The translations under genes and the position numbers were made by a program. A stretch of DNA of 8,743 bases. Source: Methanoregulaceae archaeon (lineage in GTDB: Archaea > Halobacteriota > Methanomicrobia > Methanomicrobiales > Methanospirillaceae). Position 1 is the first letter of the stretch, and each line of letters begins with the position of its first letter. The notes under the pieces are model-generated. The model was given only the letters and a program-made list of their open reading frames with translations. It did not search any database and was not told the DNA's origin. Shown one piece after another: positions 1-4,705 of this stretch. The stretch lies in the NCBI GenBank assembly GCA_019695435.1, contig JACTVF010000086.1, positions 1 to 8,743 on the forward strand. Reading direction: 5' to 3'.

Positions 1-27
1 AATCATCCGAATACCATACAGGTCGCG

Positions 28-33
28 AAAAAA
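28..33 (-). terminator. oligo-T tract after the DUF362 gene
   Basis: Six consecutive T residues on the minus strand begin five bases after the stop codon of the DUF362 gene. Archaeal RNA polymerase commonly terminates at short T tracts without needing a hairpin, so this is a reasonable transcript end. The next 27 bases to the window edge show no gene. Confidence 0.4.
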
Positions 34-37
34 GGGA

Positions 38-1144
38 TCAGAGCCGGACCAGTTCGTACTCGCGGGTGCCCATGCCCAGCTCTTCTGCGTACTGCAGCTG
101 GCGCTTACCATCCGTGTTCGGCCGCATCCCGGAAAACTTGTCTTCGCCCGGATGGCGATGCGTGGTAAGGAACGACTCCGCATATCCCTCCTGCTGGTTC
201 ACGAGGTCACAAGCCGCCGCGTCGATCGCCACCGGGTCTTTTGAGGCGAGGATGCCGATGTCAGGGACGATCGACGCATCGCTCCATGGGACGCAGTCGC
301 AGTCCGGTGTAATCCGGGTGAGGAAACTGATATAGCCGACCTTCCCGGCCTTGCCCTGCACCGCCCCATATGCGTACTCAATCAACCGTTCCGTGAACAG
401 CGGGATCTCGGTCTCCCAGTCAATGTCGATCGCATGCGACGGGCAGACTGTCATGCACTCGAAACAGCCGATGCAGAGGTTCCGGTCAATGGTGGATTTT
501 TTCCTGACCAGCGTGATCGCGGACTTCGGGCAGGTTTCAACGCACTTCCCGCACCCGGTACAGAGGTCGCGGATCGGGAATGGCTTTGCCTGGTGCTGCG
601 CCCGTTTCCCTGCGGGCGGTGCGCAGCCCATCGCGAGGTTCTTGAGCGCCCCGCCAAACCCGGCCACCTCGTGCCCCTTGAAATGGGTCATCACGATCAT
701 GCTGTCGGCCGCAACAATGTCGCCGGCGATCGTGACCGTTTTAAAGTGTTTCTTTTTGATGGTGACCCTGGCAACGTTCTTCCCGCAGAGCCCGTCCGCA
801 ATGATCACCGGCGCCCCGATCACCGCGTAGTCGAACCCGTGGAGCACCGCGGTCGTGACATGGTCAACCGCGTTCGAACGGCTCCCGAGGTAGAGTGTAT
901 TCGAATCCGTCACAAACGGCAGGGCGCCTGCCTCTTTTATTTTTTCCACGACCTGCCGGACATAGACCGGGCTGATGTACGAATCGTTGCCCCGCTCCCC
1001 GAAATGCAGCTTGATCGCCGTGCGATCCCGCGCGTGGATACAGGACGAAAAACCGGCAGTCTCAAAGAGCCTCCGGACCTTTGCCTCGGTGCTCTCATCC
1101 CCCGACCGTGCCCGGAGGCTGGCAAACCAGACAGTGCTTTTCAT
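38..1144 (-). CDS. DUF362 family protein with two [4Fe-4S] ferredoxin motifs (COG2768-like)
   Basis: A 368-aa cytoplasmic protein of the DUF362 family; its biochemical function is not established. The N-terminal DUF362 part ends in the conserved block HFKGHEVAGFGGALKNLAMG (about residues 154-173). Two bacterial-ferredoxin motifs follow: C195, C198, C201, C205-Pro and C224, C227, C230, C234-Pro, enough for two [4Fe-4S] clusters. A C-terminal DUF362 section (about 245-340) carries a CDC pair at C282/C284 and the SKDPVAIDAAACDL block. The frame is open upstream to an ATG at 1363 (441 aa), but the extra 73 residues look non-homologous. A TATA-like box at 1177-1187 puts the transcript start near 1155, so the ATG at 1142-1144 (MKSTVWF) is preferred; an ATG at 1166-1168 is the alternative. 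The gene appears to stand alone, 241 bp downstream of ferritin. A role in electron transfer or cofactor maturation is only inference. Confidence 0.9.
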   Translation of the reverse strand: MKSTVWFASLRARSGDESTEAKVRRLFETAGFSSCIHARDRTAIKLHFGERGNDSYISPVYVRQVVEKIKEAGALPFVTDSNTLYLGSRSNAVDHVTTAVLHGFDYAVIGAPVIIADGLCGKNVARVTIKKKHFKTVTIAGDIVAADSMIVMTHFKGHEVAGFGGALKNLAMGCAPPAGKRAQHQAKPFPIRDLCTGCGKCVETCPKSAITLVRKKSTIDRNLCIGCFECMTVCPSHAIDIDWETEIPLFTERLIEYAYGAVQGKAGKVGYISFLTRITPDCDCVPWSDASIVPDIGILASKDPVAIDAAACDLVNQQEGYAESFLTTHRHPGEDKFSGMRPNTDGKRQLQYAEELGMGTREYELVRL

Positions 1145-1170
1145 TTCCGGATCATCCCGGTGGATCATTG

Positions 1171-1190
1171 TCACGCATATATATCTAAAG
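1171..1190 (-). promoter_or_regulatory. TATA-like promoter for the DUF362 gene
   Basis: On the minus strand this reads CTTTAGATATATATGCGTGA, an A/T-rich TATA-like element. Archaeal initiation usually falls about 25 bases downstream of the box, which here is close to 1155, giving a very short 5' leader to the ATG at 1144. This argues against the longer N-terminal extension. No strong Shine-Dalgarno sequence precedes the start, which fits a short-leader transcript. Confidence 0.5.
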
Positions 1191-1368
1191 TTCGTGTCGG
1201 GGTTACACTTCCGTACCGGTTCCCGGTGTACTTTTTTTAGATCCCGCCCCTGTCCGAAAGAGGGGCCGCATTCATCCCGAAGATACCCTCCCGGCCATCG
1301 GTGCCGGGCACTTCCTCCCCATAACGTATATCTGACCGTTTCTTCGTTCACACAAACAGCCAAAGATT
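1191..1368. other. intergenic region between ferritin and DUF362, no confident gene
   Basis: No convincing gene is seen. On the minus strand there is another A/T box (AGATATACG near 1330). There is also a 12-codon reading frame (1237-1275) behind a GGAGGG sequence, containing a CCCCT/AGGGG inverted repeat (stem arms about 1247-1251 and 1260-1264). A second inverted repeat lies at 1204-1230. These could be part of a longer regulated leader if transcription started near 1305, but there is no direct support for that. Confidence 0.35.
1204..1238 (+). repeat. inverted repeat followed by T7 on the plus strand
   Basis: TACAC (1204-1208) and GTGTA (1226-1230) form an outer inverted repeat, and ACCGG (1215-1219) with CCGGT (1223-1227) an inner one. 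Seven T residues follow on the plus strand at 1232-1238. In plus orientation this is shaped like an intrinsic terminator, but no plus-strand gene is evident upstream. Relative to the minus-strand DUF362 gene it lies just upstream of the TATA box, where an activator site would fit. The arms are only 5 bp and overlap, so chance is possible. Confidence 0.3.
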
Positions 1369-1375
1369 AAAAAAA
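1369..1375 (-). terminator. oligo-T tract after ferritin
   Basis: Seven consecutive T residues on the minus strand start eleven bases beyond the ferritin stop codon. This fits the archaeal T-tract termination signal and suggests that ferritin is transcribed separately from the DUF362 gene. No hairpin precedes it. Confidence 0.5.
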
Positions 1376-1385
1376 GATGGTATCC

Positions 1386-1874
1386 TTATTTTCGTTTTGA
1401 AAGTTCGTGATCGAGACAGAAGAGGTGACCGGGCGTGTCCCCGACAGTTTTGATCTTTTCCGTGATGGTAGCTGCATTTACTTCTTCCTCGACCTGTTCC
1501 TTCACAAACCACTGAAGGACTTCGAAGGTTGCATGATCTTTTTCCTTTATCGCAAGGTCCACAAGATTGTTTATCATGCCGGTCACTTTCTGCTCGTGGG
1601 AGTACACCTCTTCAAAGACCTTCCCGGCCGACGACCATTTTGCCTTGGGAGTCTCGATGGTATCAAGAATGACCTTTCCCTGCCGTGCGATGATATAATC
1701 GTAAAACTTCATCGCATGGGCCCGCTCCTCGTTTGACTGCACCATCATCCAGCCGGCAAACCCCTTGAGATTGACCGTCTCGAACCAGGCCGACATGCCA
1801 AGGTATAGGTACGATGAGTAGAGTTCGCGGTTGATCTGCCGGTTCAATGCTTCTTCCATGGTTTTTGATAACAT
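1386..1874 (-). CDS. ftnA: ferritin, bacterial non-haem (FtnA) type
   Basis: A 162-aa ferritin subunit. Such proteins form a 24-subunit cytoplasmic shell that oxidises Fe(II) at a di-iron centre and stores it as ferric mineral, which also limits oxidative damage. All iron ligands known from Escherichia coli FtnA are present at the same numbering: E17, E50, H53, E94, Q127 and E130, plus third-site residues E49, E126 and E129, and Y24. Length and the ungapped register match the family. There is no Met haem ligand pattern suggesting bacterioferritin. The ATG at 1872-1874 is preceded by GAGGT (1882-1886) with suitable spacing, which fixes the start. It has its own promoter and a T-tract terminator, so it is probably monocistronic. 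Methanogens commonly carry this ferritin type; the assignment is secure. Confidence 0.97.
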   Translation of the reverse strand: MLSKTMEEALNRQINRELYSSYLYLGMSAWFETVNLKGFAGWMMVQSNEERAHAMKFYDYIIARQGKVILDTIETPKAKWSSAGKVFEEVYSHEQKVTGMINNLVDLAIKEKDHATFEVLQWFVKEQVEEEVNAATITEKIKTVGDTPGHLFCLDHELSKRK

Positions 1875-1881
1875 ACGAAAA

Positions 1882-1927
1882 ACCTCTTGTATGCGAGGAG
1901 ATTGATTTGTCTTTTATTAATGGTTTC
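1882..1927 (-). promoter_or_regulatory. ferritin promoter and ribosome binding site
   Basis: Reading the minus strand, a possible BRE (CGAAACC, 1921-1927) is followed by an A/T box (TTAATAAAAG, 1911-1920), which predicts a transcript start near 1890. GAGGT (1882-1886) is the ribosome binding site, seven bases before the ATG. The sequence CCTCGCATACAAGAGG around 1883-1898 could pair its CCTC with the GAGG of the binding site, but if transcription starts near 1890 most of that hairpin would be missing from the mRNA. No recognised iron-regulator operator is evident. Confidence 0.5.
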
Positions 1928-2006
1928 GCAGGTGACAATGGATCGCCGGCGTTGGTGTTCATGGTGCCGGTGTCCCGGCCCGGTTGCTGTTAAAGGTAAA
2001 ACGGGG

Positions 2007-2126
2007 AAAAATCTCACCTCCGGTACAAGAGCGTGCGCGGACAAAACGAGATGTTGGACTACCAGGGTGCCGGCGGGTCCGGGGTCGGTCCGGCCGGACC
2101 GGTTGCGTGCTGGTGGTACCCGTCAG
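2007..2126. repeat. GC-rich palindrome after the TPR gene
   Basis: Intergenic sequence of about 250 bp separates ferritin from the TPR gene, and I see no gene in it. It holds a perfect 16-bp palindrome, CGGTCCGGCCGGACCG (2086-2101). An alternative stem of seven pairs uses GGTCCGG (2076-2082) with CCGGACC (2094-2100) and an 11-base loop. An outer ACCAG/CTGGT pair (2061-2065, 2110-2114) could extend the fold. It begins about 25 bases beyond the TPR stop codon, so a 3'-end stem-loop of that transcript is a natural reading. A T5 tract on the minus strand lies at 2007-2011. A GGAGGTGA sequence on the minus strand (about 2015-2022) has no ATG, GTG or TTG at a usable distance downstream. Confidence 0.45.
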
Positions 2127-2585
2127 TTATTTCCGGTTGCGTTTATTCTCATCTTTGATATCAAGGATGATCTCCAGTTCGAGCGATTTTGCATAGGCGA
2201 TCTCCGCCTCCTCGCTCTTTCCCAACTCTTCAAGACAGATACCCTTGATATACCATGCGGAGGCGTCGTTCGCATTGAGGGTAGACGCCCGGATAGCTGC
2301 GGCAAGAGCCGGGGCATATTGTTCGAGCTGGTACAGCGCAAGCCCCTTTTTCGACCATGCGTCTGCGTAATTCGGGTTGAGGGCGATCGCCTGCTCGCAA
2401 TCGGCGATCGCTTCCGCAAAATTTCCCATCTCGATTTTTACCGATGCCCGCAGGTACCAGATCCCGGCATTCTTCGGGCCAAGCTGGATGGCCTGGTCGT
2501 ACAGGGCAAGAGCCTCGCGGTACTTGGTCTGCCGGACATACTGATCCGCCCGCCTGAGAAGGCGGGGAACTTCATCAGGCGGCAT
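2127..2585 (-). CDS. tetratricopeptide repeat (TPR) protein
   Basis: A 152-aa soluble protein made almost entirely of four TPR units at about residues 6-39, 40-73, 74-107 and 108-141. Consensus positions are clear, for example YREALALYDQAIQLGPKN and FAEAIADCEQAIALNPNY, with the typical W/Y, G, A and P spacing. It ends in a short charged tail (DIKDENKRNRK). There is no signal peptide or membrane segment. TPR arrays are protein-interaction scaffolds, so the partner decides the role, and the partner is unknown. The ATG at 2583-2585 is chosen because GAGGTG (2593-2598) sits seven bases before it; the in-frame ATG at 2598-2600 overlaps that site and is unlikely. The start lies 54 bases after the stop of the 333-aa gene with no clear terminator between, so the two are probably cotranscribed and may work together. 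Confidence 0.9.
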   Translation of the reverse strand: MPPDEVPRLLRRADQYVRQTKYREALALYDQAIQLGPKNAGIWYLRASVKIEMGNFAEAIADCEQAIALNPNYADAWSKKGLALYQLEQYAPALAAAIRASTLNANDASAWYIKGICLEELGKSEEAEIAYAKSLELEIILDIKDENKRNRK

Positions 2586-2592
2586 GAAGTGA

Positions 2593-2598
2593 CACCTC
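2593..2598 (-). promoter_or_regulatory. ribosome binding site of the TPR gene
   Basis: GAGGTG on the minus strand, seven bases before the ATG at 2585. It decides between two in-frame ATG codons, because the upstream ATG (2598-2600) overlaps the site itself. Confidence 0.6.
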
Positions 2599-2639
2599 AT
2601 GGGTTATTCTGGGAATGTTCTTGGGTCTGCACATCATCA

Positions 2640-3641
2640 TCACGACTGGTCCTCAATCAGGTCGCCAAAGATCTTTTTCAAAGCATCCTGCTCATAGGTT
2701 GCCATCTGTTCCTCCGCGGCAAGCAGGTGTAGGGGATTCTCCCAGATAAACCAGTCCTTCATCGACATGTAACCGATCAGCGCATTTGTCAGATCGACAC
2801 CGGTCCGGTAGAGGTTTGCATAGTAGTCGAGGCTTGGCTCCGCGTTCCAGTCCATGTCCAGATTCTTTTCCATGATGGTGAGCATGGTGTCCCCAAAGAC
2901 CTTGGACTGGTACCAGGCCGTGTGGGTCCACCGGGTCGTGAGCATCTCCTTTACTTCGAGATGATCAAATTTCTTCATCTGGGGGATATTGACCACCGGC
3001 ATGAGCTTATCCGCCGGGAGGGTTTTTGCCAGGTAGAGGTCCCGGGCGTAGAACATGGATTTATCGAGCACGAAGTATCGTCGGGGAATGATCTCCATCG
3101 TGTCCGACATCTCGTCCATATCCTCCTTACCGTCCTTTAAGAGGATATAGAGCTGGGTCTTCCTCAGCTGCTCCATGCGGTAATAGATCCGGGCATTGAC
3201 GATCGGGTTCCAGGGGAGTTCGTTTAAGTCATCCTGGAACTGACAGTACAGGATAAAAAGCATGTCGATGAGTTTTTTTACCGGGAGCTTCTTGTCCTTC
3301 TTTGCCTCGTCCTTAAGCGCGTCAAGGTAGATCTGGCGCATACCCGTATAGACAGAATCCGGGGTAAATGATAAAACAAGGTATTTGGATTTTTTTACTG
3401 CCGCTCCTTTGATGAGCAGGTGCGTGCACTGCTTTGCGATGATAAAATCCTTTAACAGGCCGATGTAGCTTGCAGGAAAGACGATGACGTTCTTGTCGAT
3501 CTTGTAGGAATAGACATCAATGAGCGTTCCGCCCGGTGCCGCATCCGGTTTCCTGAGCAGGGTGACCTCGGTGTCCAGCATCCGTTCGGTTTCACTGATG
3601 AACATCCGTATCGGTTTGGACAGGGGCATATTGGTCTTCAT
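2640..3641 (-). CDS. unrecognised 333-aa protein
   Basis: I do not recognise this family. It is a soluble-looking, mixed alpha/beta, charged protein with no signal peptide or convincing membrane helix. Residues 40-95 look like beta strands with a hydrophobic helix (DVYSYKIDKNVIVFPASYI, then CTHLLIKGAAVKKSKYLVLS). Residues 105-170 are helical and basic, with a KKDKKLPVKK stretch at about 114-123. Residues 225-315 are rich in Trp, Tyr and Met (RWTHTAWYQSK, MDWNAEPSLDYYANLY, MKDWFIWENPLHLL), suggesting a packed helical domain. There are only two Cys (C72, C133) and no HExxH, Walker or Fe-S motif. The ATG at 3639-3641 gives the full frame, but no good ribosome binding site precedes it, so ATG at residue 5 or 13 cannot be excluded. 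It is first in a probable pair with the TPR gene. Confidence 0.8.
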   Translation of the reverse strand: MKTNMPLSKPIRMFISETERMLDTEVTLLRKPDAAPGGTLIDVYSYKIDKNVIVFPASYIGLLKDFIIAKQCTHLLIKGAAVKKSKYLVLSFTPDSVYTGMRQIYLDALKDEAKKDKKLPVKKLIDMLFILYCQFQDDLNELPWNPIVNARIYYRMEQLRKTQLYILLKDGKEDMDEMSDTMEIIPRRYFVLDKSMFYARDLYLAKTLPADKLMPVVNIPQMKKFDHLEVKEMLTTRWTHTAWYQSKVFGDTMLTIMEKNLDMDWNAEPSLDYYANLYRTGVDLTNALIGYMSMKDWFIWENPLHLLAAEEQMATYEQDALKKIFGDLIEDQS

Positions 3642-3727
3642 TGCCCCGCACCCGACCGTATTCTACCGTGGTATCGACCCGGCATGCACCTCATATCTCC
3701 AATGGGTAGTCTTTACCTCAAGCAGGG

Positions 3728-3733
3728 AAAAAA
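3728..3733 (-). terminator. oligo-T tract downstream of the UPF0316 gene
   Basis: Six T residues on the minus strand, about 60 bases after the UPF0316 stop codon and before the 333-aa gene. It is the first T run of this length after that gene on its own strand, so it may end its transcript. Position alone supports this. Confidence 0.3.
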
Positions 3734-3769
3734 GTTAGGATAGGGGGAGCACCCGCATGCTGGCGGTCG

Positions 3770-3788
3770 GCCGGGTCCCGGCTTTTTT
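3770..3788 (+). terminator. intrinsic-terminator-shaped hairpin on the plus strand
   Basis: GCCGGGTCCCGGC (3770-3782) is an uninterrupted inverted repeat (GCCGG, loop GTC, CCGGC) followed at once by six T residues (3783-3788) on the plus strand. This is the textbook shape of an intrinsic terminator, but both flanking genes are on the minus strand. It lies three bases beyond the UPF0316 stop codon. It could stop antisense transcripts, or on the minus strand serve as a 3'-end stabilising hairpin for UPF0316. Confidence 0.4.
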
Positions 3789-3791
3789 GTT

Positions 3792-4394
3792 TCAGGTTTT
3801 CTTTCGCGGCTTTGCGAGAGTATGTAAAAACCCGGTAAACGGGTTCTGGTTCCTGGGCCGGAAAACACCCTGGTTGACGTACCGCACATCCTCGATAGAG
3901 AAAAACGCATCCGGGTTGGTCTCCTCGATGTGCCGGGTGATCCGCGGGACATCGTCGCGGTTCACCAGTGAGATGATCATCCTGACGCCCCCACGCGCAC
4001 CTTTTGCATCGAGACAGGTAGTACCATACCGTTCAGCCTGCAAAAATCCCGCGATCTCCTCGCTCGTTTCATCGGTGGTGATGATGCGCATGATCACCAT
4101 GCCGATCGAGAGCCTCTCTTCGATCACGAGACCCACGTAGGTACCCAGCGCAAACCCAAAGGCATAGGCGAGGATGTTGGCGATGTTGGAGAGATTGCTC
4201 ATCACGCCCACGATGGCAAGCAGCCAGATAATGATCTCAAAGAACGCGATGATGGGAGCGAGGTACTTGAGCCCCTTGGAAAGAAAGACGATCCGGAGCG
4301 TCTCCATGCAGACATTGGCGATCTGCGCAAGGAAGATCAGCGCCGGCAGGATGACCCAGGCATAGATTTCAGGGCTGATAATGAAAAATGCCAT
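3792..4394 (-). CDS. UPF0316 family membrane protein (DUF5698 plus DUF2179)
   Basis: A 200-aa integral membrane protein. Three hydrophobic helices lie at about residues 10-28, 43-65 and 70-91 (DUF5698 region). A cytosolic DUF2179 domain follows at about 100-178, with the family pattern YGTTCLDAKGARGG (123-136) and DPDAF-like PDAFFSIEDVRYV (161-173). DUF2179 also occurs at the end of YitT-type proteins, and UPF0316 members (B. subtilis YebE-like) are widespread but of unknown function; a ligand- or nucleotide-sensing role has been suggested on structural grounds only. The ATG at 4392-4394 is chosen because AGAGGTG (4400-4406) sits five bases ahead; the longer frame begins at a GTG (4410-4412) just upstream of that site and is unlikely. 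The basic tail (KPRKKT) fits a cytosolic C terminus. It is probably transcribed alone from a TATA-like box at 4467-4475. Confidence 0.92.
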   Translation of the reverse strand: MAFFIISPEIYAWVILPALIFLAQIANVCMETLRIVFLSKGLKYLAPIIAFFEIIIWLLAIVGVMSNLSNIANILAYAFGFALGTYVGLVIEERLSIGMVIMRIITTDETSEEIAGFLQAERYGTTCLDAKGARGGVRMIISLVNRDDVPRITRHIEETNPDAFFSIEDVRYVNQGVFRPRNQNPFTGFLHTLAKPRKKT

Positions 4395-4399
4395 ACATA

Positions 4400-4475
4400 C
4401 ACCTCTGGTCACGTTATCCCGTGGAATGCCGTGATACCGGCTTACTGAAGAAAAGTTGCCATCGTTTGTATATCA
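4400..4475 (-). promoter_or_regulatory. promoter and ribosome binding site of the UPF0316 gene
   Basis: On the minus strand TGATATACA (4467-4475) is a TATA-like box, predicting a transcript start near 4445 and a leader of about 50 bases. AGAGGTG (4400-4406) is a good ribosome binding site five bases before the ATG at 4394. Nothing else is apparent in the leader. Confidence 0.45.
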
Positions 4476-4543
4476 AGGTTATTCTAGATTCGGCAAAAAT
4501 ACGGGAAAACTGGAAAGATTCAGGTAATCACACGAAGGAGTGC

Positions 4544-4562
4544 GCCCGGTTTCCTGCCGGGC
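4544..4562 (-). terminator. stem-loop after the copA-YHS operon
   Basis: GCCCGG (4544-4549) and CCGGGC (4557-4562) form a six-pair GC stem with a seven-base loop, starting two bases beyond the stop codon of the YHS gene. No U tract follows directly; the nearest T run on this strand is T5 at 4495-4499. It may mark the mRNA 3' end or protect it from nucleases. Confidence 0.4.
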
Positions 4563-4564
4563 CG

Positions 4565-4705
4565 TCACACGTACTTCGCGGGATCGGTATCAAATTTTTT
4601 CTTGCAGCCCGGGGCGCAGAAATAATATTTTTTACCCTTGTACTCGCTCGTGAACTTTGCTGTTTTCTCATCGATGGTCATCTTGCAGATCGGGTCGATC
4701 GCCAT
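4565..4705 (-). CDS. 46-aa YHS-domain metal-binding protein
   Basis: A complete small gene whose product begins MAIDPICKMTIDEKTAKF and contains KGKKYYFCAPGCKKKF. It is a stand-alone YHS (TRASH-like) domain: C7 in the PxC motif, then C30 and C34 in FCxxxC, the residues expected to bind a metal such as Cu(I) or Zn(II). YHS domains are often found fused to, or beside, copper ATPases. The ATG (4703-4705) lies inside the 3' end of copA in another frame, with a 28-base overlap. GGTGAT (4712-4717) sits six bases ahead and is a strong archaeal ribosome binding site, so it can be translated on its own and is probably coupled to copA. The likely role is cytosolic copper binding, delivery to or sensing for CopA; this is inference. 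A frameshift from an ancestral CopA-YHS fusion is an alternative origin. Confidence 0.9.
   Translation of the reverse strand: MAIDPICKMTIDEKTAKFTSEYKGKKYYFCAPGCKKKFDTDPAKYV

Noticed and set aside
434..1240. Long plus-strand open frame (268 aa) opposite DUF362
   Set aside because: It is the antisense of a gene with clear Fe-S motifs; its own product shows no domain and a composition typical of a shadow frame.
1145..1363. N-terminal extension of the DUF362 protein (73 more residues)
   Set aside because: The extension has no likeness to the family, and a TATA-like box lies inside it, immediately before the preferred start.
1844..2044. Small minus-strand frame with a perfect GGAGGTGA nearby (about 2015-2022)
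   Set aside because: No start codon lies at a usable distance from the GGAGGTGA, and the frame runs into ferritin out of frame with an unlikely composition.
2631..2642. Short ATC triplet run at the end of the 333-aa gene
   Set aside because: Only about four units; too short to be a meaningful tandem repeat.
3642..3697. 18-codon minus-strand frame whose stop overlaps the ATG of the 333-aa gene
   Set aside because: No well-placed ribosome binding site, Arg/Gly-rich product and no sign of coding constraint; an ATGA overlap alone is common by chance.
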